Assembly (NCBI GenBank): GCA_021817025.1
Contig: JAKAWF010000278.1
Coordinates: 1-5,070, forward strand
Reading direction: 5' to 3'
DNA: 5,070 nt
From: a bacterium
GTDB lineage: Bacteria; Chloroflexota; Dormibacteria; UBA8260; Bog-877
Positions 1-4,913 of the stretch are shown here, piece after piece; within the stretch, counting starts at the first letter, position 1, and each line of letters starts with the position of its first letter. Under the pieces are notes generated by a model, which saw nothing but the letters and a program-made list of their open reading frames with translations, was not told where the DNA came from and searched no databases. Both the position numbers and the translations under genes were made by a program.

Positions 1-152
1 ACCTGGCGCGCCTGGCCCTCAGCAAGCCGCTGGGCGGCCTTCTGGCGCGCTCCGGGCGACTTGCCGCCGTGGAGGTCGCAGACTGGCGATCCGGCCATCG
101 CCTGGCGGCCGCAGGGCTGGCCCTGGCGGTTGTGGGCGCTGCAGCGGCTCAT
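1..152 (-). CDS. HGG-motif putative zinc-binding phage-type protein (partial, 5' end only)
   Basis: This frame runs off the left edge, so only the first 50 residues are visible. It begins MSRCSAHNRQGQPCGRQAM and continues with a VCDLHGGKSPGARQKAAQRL segment. The spacing Cys4-x2-His7-x6-Cys14-x10-Cys25-x2-His28, followed by HGGKSPG, matches small phage and prophage proteins whose hallmark is an HGGxSTG-like motif. These probably bind zinc; their function is not established, and they often lie near HNH nuclease or terminase genes. The ATG (152-150) overlaps the TGA of the upstream nuclease (151-149) as ATGA, and no separate Shine-Dalgarno sequence is visible, so translation is probably coupled. 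The Arg/Lys/Gln-rich stretch after the motif fits nucleic-acid contact. The C-terminus and any further domain lie outside the window. Confidence 0.8.
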   Translation of the reverse strand, partial: MSRCSAHNRQGQPCGRQAMAGSPVCDLHGGKSPGARQKAAQRLAEGQARQ

Positions 153-523
153 GGGACCGGGGCCGGTGGCTCGGGGCTCATGGGGTCTTCGGCTCGCTGG
201 TGCTCCCGGCGCAGCTCAGCGAACAGGTGCAACGGCAGGACCGCGTAGCTGTCGCGGAGGGGATGCATCCGACGCTTCAGGACGGCCGCGGACCGGGTCA
301 CCCCCGCATGGCGCGCCTCCACCTCGGCCTCTCGCAAGGCTCCGGCCAGGTCGAGCGCCCTGGTGGCCTTCATCTCCAGCGCCCAGCCGGGCACCCCGGC
401 CACGTCGCCCCGGTCACGGCTCCCGCCCAGGACGCGACGCTCAGCTTGGGGGAAGCCGTGCTCCTGTAGGTAGCCTACCACCTGGGCCTCGAAGGTCGAG
501 CCCTTCCGCTTGGCGGCGCTCAC
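149..523 (-). CDS. PD-(D/E)XK nuclease, Holliday-junction-resolvase-like
   Basis: A 124-aa protein with the compact restriction-endonuclease-like fold found in actinobacterial phages and prophages. The N-terminus VSAAKRKGSTFEAQVVGYL carries the helix with the conserved Glu12. Next comes RRVLGGSRDRGDVAG with the metal-binding Asp40, and then WALEMKATR with the E50-x-K52 catalytic pair. The order E...D...ExK is the signature of the superfamily. The likely role is structure-specific or general DNA cleavage during replication, recombination or packaging; the substrate is unknown. The GTG start at 523 is chosen because a strong GGGAGG (complement of 531-536) lies 7 nt upstream and because family members begin with SAAKRKG. 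The frame stays open to a GTG at 700 that overlaps the repA stop, but that extension would be encoded by the repeat array. The tail (residues 110-124) is Pro-rich. Its stop overlaps the next gene as ATGA. Confidence 0.82.
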   Translation of the reverse strand: MSAAKRKGSTFEAQVVGYLQEHGFPQAERRVLGGSRDRGDVAGVPGWALEMKATRALDLAGALREAEVEARHAGVTRSAAVLKRRMHPLRDSYAVLPLHLFAELRREHQRAEDPMSPEPPAPVP

Positions 524-557
524 GCCTCGGCCTCCCACCCTAACCACCAGGTTTGAG

Positions 558-584
558 CGTTGCACCGTTGCGGCTGGTGCAACG
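558..584. repeat. Perfect 9-bp inverted repeat in the left repeat cluster
   Basis: CGTTGCACC (558-566) and GGTGCAACG (576-584) are perfect inverted copies around a 9-bp spacer. The spacer itself holds part of a further near copy, CGTTGCG (566-572). Half-site centres are 18 bp apart, close to two helical turns, which suits a dimeric DNA-binding protein on one DNA face. Confidence 0.75.
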
Positions 585-602
585 GAAACGGTGCGTTGCA
601 TT

Positions 603-633
603 CCTGCTCTCCCCCCCGTAGGGGGGGAGCAGG
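603..633. repeat. Strong GC hairpin at the centre of the repeat block
   Basis: CCTGCT (603-608) pairs with AGCAGG (628-633), and seven C (611-617) pair with seven G (621-627), leaving a 3-nt loop (GTA) and a 2-nt bulge (CT, 609-610). No T-run follows on either strand, so it does not look like a standard intrinsic terminator. It separates the two clusters of TGCAACG repeats. It may be an extruded origin structure or an mRNA element between repA and the nuclease gene. Confidence 0.65.
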
Positions 634-645
634 TGCAACTCGCCC

Positions 646-663
646 CGTTGCACGGGTGCAACG
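646..663. repeat. 8-bp inverted repeat in the right repeat cluster
   Basis: CGTTGCAC (646-653) faces GTGCAACG (656-663) with only 2 bp between. It uses the same half-site as the left-cluster dyad but with tighter spacing. Its right half is also the first copy of the direct-repeat run. Confidence 0.7.
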
Positions 664-690
664 CACTGCAACGCACTGCAACGCACTGCA
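657..690. repeat. Direct 10-bp tandem repeats (TGCAACGCAC x3 plus TGCA)
   Basis: Three perfect head-to-tail copies of TGCAACGCAC start at 657, 667 and 677 and are followed by a partial TGCA (687-690). The 10-bp period is about one helical turn, so each copy faces the same side of the DNA, as expected for cooperative binding of an initiator or repressor. The run ends 7 bp before the stop codon of the RepA-like gene. Confidence 0.85.
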
Positions 691-696
691 CGGCGG

Positions 697-1971
697 TCAC
701 TGCTGCAGCAGCCCAATCCGGCCGTCCGGGAGCCGGGTGAACAGGCCGGGGTGACGCTGGAGTGTGGAGCGAATGGACGGCTCCGGGACGCTTAGCTCAC
801 CGGCGAGCGCCCGGCTGGTGAGGGCACCCTGGGCCAGGCAGCGGCGCATCCGCTGGGCAACGCTTAGCCGTGCTTCCAGCTCCGAGGCCGTCACCTCGCC
901 GCGCTCAAATCGCACCGTGCCGCCCTGGTGGATCACCCGCAGCCCGACGGGGGGATGCTTCGCGCTGAGGTTGGCTTTCGCATGCACCAGCAGCACCTCG
1001 GCCACGCCGTCGCGGGGTTGCTGCTCTTGGCGCAGCTCCCAAACGTCCCGGGCCGCGTTCAGCTTGTAAACGCTCCCGTAGGGTCGGCTGGTGCCATTCG
1101 TGCCCTGGGCTATGTCCGCCCCCGCGACGTGATCGATCAGCAGGCTCGTGGTCTGCAGGTGCCTGAGCGCCTGGTGCATCCTGAGCACCGCGTCCGCAGG
1201 GTCGGCGGCCTCCCTGCCTGCTCCAAGGGCCAGCCCGACGCTGTCGACGATCACCAGTCCCGCGCCGAGGCCCGTCACCAGCTCGGCGATCCGCTCCACG
1301 TCATCGGCCAAGGGCCGCCTGCCGGGGAAATATGCCGCCTTCGCGGGCTCCAGTCCCGCACCCTCGGCCACCGACGCCAGCAAGTTGCTCCAGTCATCGG
1401 CGGTGGCCTCCCAGTCGAGCACTACGACCGGCGCGGCTGCTGCTGGCTTCCAGCCGGAGATCACCTCGGAGCCGGTGGCGATCGATACGGCGATGGCGGC
1501 GGCCAGGGTGCTCTTGCCAGCGCCTCCCGGGCCAAACAGCACCGAGGCGTGGCCCGCCGGAAGCAGCGGCGGCAGGAGCAGCCGGTCAGCGGTGGATTCA
1601 CGGCGGCGGCCGATCACCTGGGCGGGCTCACCTGCGCCATCCGCTGCGATCACAGCCACGCAGAACCGCTCCAGAATGTCGGCCCAGGCGAGTTTTGGCT
1701 GACGCGCGGCGAGGAGCCTTGCCGTGGCCGCACGGCTGCTGATGCTCGACAGGTTGAATGTCCCGGCGGACAGGTGGCGGCCATCGACCAACACCCGGAG
1801 CTGGCCGCGCAGCTCGCCGCCCGAAACGCGCAGCCTGCTGACGCTCACCTCCCAGAGCGGCAGCTCGCCCAGGTCGCTTGCCAGCGCATAGCCGAGTCCG
1901 CGCCGCTGCAGGCCGCTCCCATACTCGATGCTGGCCGCAAGCTGCTGGAGGATTGGCGGGCTGATGCTCAC
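697..1971 (-). CDS. RepA-like RecA-fold ATPase/helicase with C-terminal winged-helix-like domain
   Basis: A 424-aa putative replication protein of the AAA_25/RepA class (RecA-like hexameric helicase fold). Residues 1-110 are an unassigned N-terminal region. Walker A is GPGGAGKST (147-155, Lys153). VVVLDWEAT (182-190) carries the probable catalytic Glu188. Walker B is GLVIVDS (238-244, Asp243). LLIDHVAG (277-284) is a sensor-like segment with His281. The C-terminal part (about 366-424) has helix-turn-helix character (TSRALAGELSVPEPSIRSTL) and a terminal RIGLLQQ strand, like a winged helix, and could bind DNA. Starting with GTG at 1971 makes a GTGA overlap with the upstream zinc-ribbon gene; an in-frame extension to 2139 would overlap that gene and is low-complexity. 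The protein probably unwinds or initiates at the repeat block immediately downstream. No primase motif is seen. An accessory or regulatory ATPase role cannot be excluded. Confidence 0.82.
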   Translation of the reverse strand: MSISPPILQQLAASIEYGSGLQRRGLGYALASDLGELPLWEVSVSRLRVSGGELRGQLRVLVDGRHLSAGTFNLSSISSRAATARLLAARQPKLAWADILERFCVAVIAADGAGEPAQVIGRRRESTADRLLLPPLLPAGHASVLFGPGGAGKSTLAAAIAVSIATGSEVISGWKPAAAAPVVVLDWEATADDWSNLLASVAEGAGLEPAKAAYFPGRRPLADDVERIAELVTGLGAGLVIVDSVGLALGAGREAADPADAVLRMHQALRHLQTTSLLIDHVAGADIAQGTNGTSRPYGSVYKLNAARDVWELRQEQQPRDGVAEVLLVHAKANLSAKHPPVGLRVIHQGGTVRFERGEVTASELEARLSVAQRMRRCLAQGALTSRALAGELSVPEPSIRSTLQRHPGLFTRLPDGRIGLLQQ

Positions 1972-2204
1972 CGGGCGCGGCCTCGATGCCGCCGCACTGC
2001 GGCCAGGTCGGAGCCTCCGAGGAGGAGGGCAAGGCCCGAGCAAGTGCGGCAGACCGGAACAGCCTCCCCATCCGCTCGGGCCAGAGTCAGCAGCGGCTGG
2101 CCGTGCCGCTGCGGCGCGGGGCCGCCGCAGGCAGCACATTTCACCCTTGGCCAGGCGACGGTGACCGTGCCCAGCCGCTCTATCTCCGGCCCGGTAAGGG
2201 TCAC
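1968..2204 (-). CDS. Small four-cysteine zinc-ribbon protein
   Basis: A 78-aa protein with Cys23-x2-Cys26 (KCAACGGP) and Cys52-x2-Cys55 (VCRTCSG), which suggests one zinc ribbon, followed by a basic tail (VRRHRGRAR). The family is not recognised. Zinc ribbons of this size usually bind nucleic acid or a protein partner. The GTG start (2204-2202) overlaps the stop of the excisionase-like gene as GTGA, and its own TGA (1970-1968) overlaps the GTG of the RepA-like gene in the same way. No good Shine-Dalgarno sequence is visible, so translation is probably coupled. Its place between xis and rep suggests a helper of replication or excision, for example a loader or a Rep partner; that is inference only. 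The reverse frames over this stretch are less convincing because they lack domain motifs. Confidence 0.75.
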   Translation of the reverse strand: MTLTGPEIERLGTVTVAWPRVKCAACGGPAPQRHGQPLLTLARADGEAVPVCRTCSGLALLLGGSDLAAVRRHRGRAR

Positions 2205-2431
2205 CGGCGCGCCCGCCGACTGCGCCGCGCCGGAGCCGGAGCCGGCGCCGGGCCGCCCTCTAGCCGTGCCTGGATGTAGCGATCGAGGTCCGCGGGCCTG
2301 ACCATCCGCCTCCGCCCACCCGGTCCAACCCGAACGGTCGGCAACCGCCCGGATATGGCTTCAGCCCACGTTGAGGTCTTCCCCAACCCGAGCGCCATGG
2401 CGGCCTCGCTGATCGATACGAGACGCTCCAA
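2201..2431 (-). CDS. xis: Excisionase-like helix-turn-helix DNA-binding protein
   Basis: A 76-aa protein of the excisionase/HTH_17 (MerR-like winged helix) type. Residues 4-55 fit the family pattern: VSISEAAMALGLGK as helix one and turn, TSTWAEAI as the recognition helix, GRLPTVRVGPGGRRRMVRP as the wing, and ADLDRYI as the last helix. The Ala/Pro/Arg-rich tail (58-76) is dispensable-looking. The start is TTG at 2431-2429, supported by a strong GGAGG (complement of 2438-2442) 6 nt upstream. It is the first gene of the leftward operon, transcribed away from the integrase operon, and its stop overlaps the next gene as GTGA. The likely roles are directing the integrase toward excision and possibly regulating the divergent promoter region. 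A pure transcription factor is the alternative. The symbol is given by role, not by homology to one named gene. Confidence 0.82.
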   Translation of the reverse strand: MERLVSISEAAMALGLGKTSTWAEAISGRLPTVRVGPGGRRRMVRPADLDRYIQARLEGGPAPAPAPARRSRRARR

Positions 2432-2437
2432 CTCTCA

Positions 2438-2442
2438 CCTCC
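2438..2442 (-). promoter_or_regulatory. Shine-Dalgarno site deciding the TTG start of xis
   Basis: The complement reads GGAGG (extended GGAGGTGAG, 2442-2434), 6 nt before the TTG codon at 2431-2429. It supports TTG as the start. An out-of-frame GTG inside the site itself is not usable for this protein. Confidence 0.7.
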
Positions 2443-2474
2443 AACCACGGCCGCCACCGGCCGCATCGGGCAAC

Positions 2475-2480
2475 ATTGTC
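2475..2480 (-). promoter_or_regulatory. Candidate -10 box for the leftward operon
   Basis: The complement reads GACAAT, four of six matches to TATAAT, about 45 bp upstream of the xis start. No convincing -35 element is seen at 16-18 bp; TTGTAA on this strand (2506-2501) is 20 bp away. It is the mirror image of the rightward -10 box. Confidence 0.35.
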
Positions 2481-2501
2481 TTGGGCTGGTGGTGGGTGGT
2501 T

Positions 2502-2507
2502 TACAAT
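2502..2507 (+). promoter_or_regulatory. -10 box of a probable leaderless promoter for the 350-aa gene
   Basis: TACAAT ends 6 bases before the GTG at 2514, so transcription would begin at or within a base of the start codon. No Shine-Dalgarno sequence lies at a usable distance from that GTG. A weak -35, TTGGGC (2481-2486), lies 15 bp upstream. Leaderless genes with this -10-to-start spacing are common in actinobacteria and some other high-GC groups. Confidence 0.6.
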
Positions 2508-2513
2508 GAAAGC

Positions 2514-3566
2514 GTGACTGAAACCGTGACGCTTTGGGATGACGGGGAGACCACGGGCAGGCTACTGCGGCCGTTGTGTGGCTTCCGGCTGGCCCAACCT
2601 GGGGAGTACGCTCGGCCCGGTGGCAGCGGCGCGGAGGAATCGTGGCTGGTGGCGCTCGGCGAACCGGAACCGCGGCCGTGGCCCCGCGAGGATGGTGCCT
2701 GGGTGGGCAAGTTCGCCGACTTGCGCGAGGCCGAGCCCGAGATTGTCCGCGGGTTCGCCTCCACCTACGGGTGGCTAGGCGCACGGGTGGCGCTAGTGCC
2801 GGTGGCCGCCCGGGAGTCCGGGCCGGTGGTGGGGGAGAGCGTGACGACGTGGCGGATTCACTCGCACATAGCTGCGGAGCTGCTGGGCCTCATCGACGCG
2901 GCGGATTCACTCTCCGATGCGAAGACAGCAGGGGAGATGCACCGGCGCAGGGTGCTGGAGCACTTCGGGTTCGGGCCGCCCGGGCATCGCGGCCCGCATT
3001 GGCTCGGGCCGGATGGGCAGCCGCCAGAGCCTTCGCGGCTCACCGACGGCGTGACGTGGGAGTACGCGGGTACCACCGTCAGCCCGGGTGATCCTGGCCT
3101 ACTCTTTCACTATGGCACCAGGTCGCTGCTCGTGCCGTTCCCAGTTGACCGTGGCCCACGGTTCGGCATGGACTTGTCTAGGGCTCCGTCGAGCGAGCTG
3201 GCGGCACTTGCCCGCGCTGGGGTGGCATATGCCCTGCAAGATGCGCTCCGCAGTGAGACTCACGGGGTGTTGACTCTGACCCTCGGCCTTCGCGTAGCGC
3301 CCCATTCGCTCCTCGGCGCGGTCTACCTCGGGCTTGCGCGACGGCTATTCCGCCGCAAGGGCCAATCGCGCAAATGTCCTGGCTGCGGGGCATGGTTTCC
3401 CGCCCAAGTAGGTCAGCAGCGATATTGCACGCGGGAGTGCGGGGACGCCCACCGGCACAGGCTCATGCGCGCAGGTGCTCCTCGCGCCACCTCGCGCCGG
3501 AAGCGCCAGGGCCGGACTGTGGCCGTCAGTGAGGGCCACCCGGCAGTAGCGGAGGGCAAGGCATGA
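2514..3566 (+). CDS. Unrecognised 350-aa protein with C-terminal CGNR-like zinc finger; possible element regulator
   Basis: The main body (residues 1-280) matches no family I can name. It is acidic and Trp/Pro-rich at first (VTLWDDGE, PRPWPREDGAWVG), has a helical stretch around 115-150 (SHIAAELLGLIDAADSLSDA), and a second one around 225-285 that ends in a basic ARRLFRRKGQSRK. A zinc-finger motif follows: Cys288-x2-Cys291-x13-Cys305-x3-Cys309 (KCPGCGAWFP...RYCTRECGDAHRHR). This resembles the C-terminal CGNR finger of putative transcription regulators. A basic tail (313-335) would also favour DNA binding. The GTG at 2514 is preferred over the open frame back to 2355, since that frame crosses the divergent promoter and the antisense of xis, and a -10 box sits just upstream. 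It is the first gene of the int operon and is divergent from xis, the position held by the master repressor in phage-inducible islands. Its stop overlaps the next gene as ATGA. Confidence 0.78.
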   Translation: MTETVTLWDDGETTGRLLRPLCGFRLAQPGEYARPGGSGAEESWLVALGEPEPRPWPREDGAWVGKFADLREAEPEIVRGFASTYGWLGARVALVPVAARESGPVVGESVTTWRIHSHIAAELLGLIDAADSLSDAKTAGEMHRRRVLEHFGFGPPGHRGPHWLGPDGQPPEPSRLTDGVTWEYAGTTVSPGDPGLLFHYGTRSLLVPFPVDRGPRFGMDLSRAPSSELAALARAGVAYALQDALRSETHGVLTLTLGLRVAPHSLLGAVYLGLARRLFRRKGQSRKCPGCGAWFPAQVGQQRYCTRECGDAHRHRLMRAGAPRATSRRKRQGRTVAVSEGHPAVAEGKA

Positions 3567-3712
3567 CGCGGCGGAGATACGGGCCAAAGGTCTACGTCCG
3601 TACGCCCGGTTGTGGGTGCGTTGGGTGCTCGGCCCCGGTGCTCCTGGTGATCGGAGCGCTGGCCTGGGCGCTGGTGGTGGCCGTCATCTGGGCGATGGCG
3701 GGGCCGGGATGA
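3563..3712 (+). CDS. Small single-pass membrane protein (49 aa)
   Basis: The frame reads MTRRRYGPKVYVRTPG, then a Cys cluster GCGCVGC (Cys17, Cys19, Cys22), then one hydrophobic helix (about residues 24-46, APVLLVIGALAWALVVAVIW). The Arg/Lys-rich N-terminus predicts an N-in orientation by the positive-inside rule. The ATG overlaps the stop of the zinc-finger gene as ATGA and has a good GGAGGG (3551-3556) 6 nt upstream. Its TGA overlaps the integrase ATG as ATGA. The neat fit at both ends, the Shine-Dalgarno site and the coherent transmembrane helix make a real gene likely despite the small size. The function is unknown; possibilities include a membrane sensor, a holin-like or superinfection protein, or simply a coupling peptide for integrase. 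The last seven codons fall in the first unit of a 60-bp tandem duplication. Confidence 0.7.
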   Translation: MTRRRYGPKVYVRTPGCGCVGCSAPVLLVIGALAWALVVAVIWAMAGPG

Positions 3713-3805
3713 CTCGCCGGGGTAGCGGCGAGGGTTCGAGCCGCCCTGTGGGCGATGGCGGGGCCAGGAAGAGGCGCAGGGGTCCCGGTGAGGGTTCGAG
3801 CCGCC
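3689..3805 (+). repeat. 60-bp tandem duplication across the membrane-protein/integrase junction
   Basis: The segments 3689-3745 and 3749-3805 align without gaps at a period of exactly 60 bp, with 8 mismatches over 57 bp (about 86% identity). TGGGCGATGGCGGGGCC and GAGGGTTCGAGCCGCC are identical in both. In the integrase frame the unit encodes 20 aa, with 14 of 20 positions the same. Copy 1 keeps the ATG start of the integrase; copy 2 has lost it (ATGA to AAGA). Confidence 0.9.
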
Positions 3806-4899
3806 GGAGGGCTGGCGGAGTGTGGGAGGGCCGGGTCAGCCTCCCAGGGGGCAAGCGCAAGTCCGTCTACGGCCGGACGCGGGCGGACGTGTTGGCGAAG
3901 ATGCGCCAGCTTCAGACCGGGGCCAGCGCCGGACTGCCCACACCACCGGCCCGACTCACAGTGGAGGGCTGGTCCTCCGCATGGGTGGAACAGGTGGCGG
4001 GGCGCTTGCGGCCCTCCACGGCCACCCGCTACCGCCAGATCGTAGACCTACAGATCGTCCCCACCTGGGGTCGGACCCGGCTGGCGCAGCTCACCCCGGC
4101 CGCGGTTGAGCAGGGCCTTCACCGGCTGATGGAGGGGGGGCTGTCCCACCGCACCGTTGGCCACGTCCGGGCGGTCTTGCGCGCTTCCCTTTCCGATGCC
4201 GTGCGCGAGGGCTTGCTCGCCCGGAACGTGGCTGCTCTGGCGAAGGCTCCCAGGGTGGCACATGAGCCGCCCAAGGTGCTCACGCCCTCCGAGGTTCGGG
4301 CGGTCATCGACGCCATGCCCAATGATGGGCTGAGGCGCCTAGTCTCCGTCGCCCTCAACACCGGCCTGCGCCAGGGCGAGCTGCTCGGGTTGCGCTGGCC
4401 CGACGTAGACCTGCTCGGGCGTGAGGTTCACGTCACCCAGGCGCTCCAGCGGTTCGGGGGCGAGTACCGGCTGGTGGAGGTCAAGTCGGCCAGTAGCAGG
4501 CGCACCGTCCCGCTAACCGAGGCCGCCCTGACCGCCTTGGAGGAGCAGCGCCACTGGCAGGTTGAGGCTAGGCTCGCCGCCGGGGGCAGGTGGCGCGAGC
4601 CGATCCGGGGCCTTTGCTTCACCACGGACCGGGGCCAGCCTCTGAACGGCCCCAGCCTCACCCACCGGTTCGAGAATTCCCTGCAGGCGGCTGGGCTGCC
4701 AGTGGTCCGATTCCACCACCTGCGCCACGCCTACGCCGGACTCATGCTCGGCTCCGGCTCCGACCTGGCGACTGTCTCCGGCCTCCTGGGCCACACGTCC
4801 GTGGCCCTGACGGCCTCCACCTACGCCGGACTCATGCCCTCGCTCAAGCGCCAGGCGGCCGACCGCCTGGGCCTCCTCCTGCAGCAGCGTCCAGGCTGA
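3709..4899 (+). CDS. int: Tyrosine integrase (site-specific recombinase, tRNA-Arg targeting)
   Basis: A 396-aa phage-type integrase. Residues 36-70 (GGVWEGRVSLPGGKRKSVYGRTRADV) fit the arm-binding domain, about 82-178 the SAM-like core-binding domain, and about 188-390 the catalytic domain. The active-site set is complete: Arg221 (NTGLRQGEL), Lys259 (VEVKSAS), His336 and Arg339 (FHHLRHAY), His362 (LLGHTS) and nucleophile Tyr372 (TYAGLM). It should catalyse integration between attP and the tRNA-Arg 3' end, and excision with the Xis-like protein. The ATG at 3709 overlaps the stop of the membrane-protein gene; the frame is open back to 3610, but that would be antagonistic to that gene. The N-terminal RRGxGEGSS motif, which normally occurs once near the start of such integrases, occurs twice because of the tandem duplication. 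The gene reads toward its att site, ending 75 bp before it. Confidence 0.95.
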   Translation: MTRRGSGEGSSRPVGDGGARKRRRGPGEGSSRRRAGGVWEGRVSLPGGKRKSVYGRTRADVLAKMRQLQTGASAGLPTPPARLTVEGWSSAWVEQVAGRLRPSTATRYRQIVDLQIVPTWGRTRLAQLTPAAVEQGLHRLMEGGLSHRTVGHVRAVLRASLSDAVREGLLARNVAALAKAPRVAHEPPKVLTPSEVRAVIDAMPNDGLRRLVSVALNTGLRQGELLGLRWPDVDLLGREVHVTQALQRFGGEYRLVEVKSASSRRTVPLTEAALTALEEQRHWQVEARLAAGGRWREPIRGLCFTTDRGQPLNGPSLTHRFENSLQAAGLPVVRFHHLRHAYAGLMLGSGSDLATVSGLLGHTSVALTASTYAGLMPSLKRQAADRLGLLLQQRPG

Positions 4900-4913
4900 C
4901 GTTCCAGTGACCG

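Larger units (their letters stand above)
524..696. promoter_or_regulatory. Candidate iteron-type replication origin (or operator array)
   Basis: This intergenic block lies between the stop of the RepA-like gene and the preferred start of the nuclease. It holds seven exact copies of the heptamer CGTTGCA/TGCAACG, in both orientations: 558-564, 578-584, 594-600, 646-652, 657-663, 667-673 and 677-683. There are near copies at 566-572 and 634-639. Two clusters flank a large hairpin (603-633). A heptamer would be expected far less than once in this length by chance. Placement next to a replicative ATPase gene fits an origin whose repeats are bound by the initiator. Against this, no clear AT-rich unwinding element is visible. 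A regulatory array for the nuclease operon is the main alternative. Confidence 0.6.
2432..2513. promoter_or_regulatory. Divergent promoter/operator gap controlling both operons
   Basis: This 82-bp gap is the only clear non-coding space between the two divergent gene sets and contains a locally AT-richer stretch (about 2471-2515). An inverted pair CATTGT/ACAATG (half-sites near 2475-2480 and 2503-2508) places a -10-like hexamer on each strand. A GGTGG-rich stretch (2487-2500) lies between them. Since all downstream genes overlap or nearly so, this gap probably sets the switch between int and xis-rep expression. Confidence 0.65.

Noticed and set aside
61..543. Plus-strand open frame opposite the nuclease
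   Set aside because: Its Pro/Arg/Gly-rich translation has no motif, and the minus strand carries the PD-(D/E)XK signature and the HGG protein.
657..690. CRISPR-like array
   Set aside because: The repeats are 10 bp, perfectly tandem and without spacers, and no cas gene is visible.
700..711. Perfect 12-bp palindrome CTGCTGCAGCAG at the end of rep
   Set aside because: It encodes the C-terminal Leu-Leu-Gln-Gln with common high-GC codons, and a similar CTGCAGCAG at the end of int also encodes Leu-Gln-Gln. It is probably a codon-use coincidence, though a site linked to the repeat block is not excluded.
928..2301. Long open frame on the plus strand (457 codons) opposite rep, the zinc-ribbon gene and xis
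   Set aside because: It is antisense to genes with clear Walker, zinc and HTH motifs. The translation is low in domain character and rich in Arg, Pro, Gln and His, as expected of an antisense frame in GC-rich DNA.
3730..3805. GGTTCGAGCC in both duplication units as tRNA T-arm remnants or secondary att sites
   Set aside because: The flanking bases do not form a T-stem and no acceptor strand follows. The similarity is limited to the TTCGAG core.
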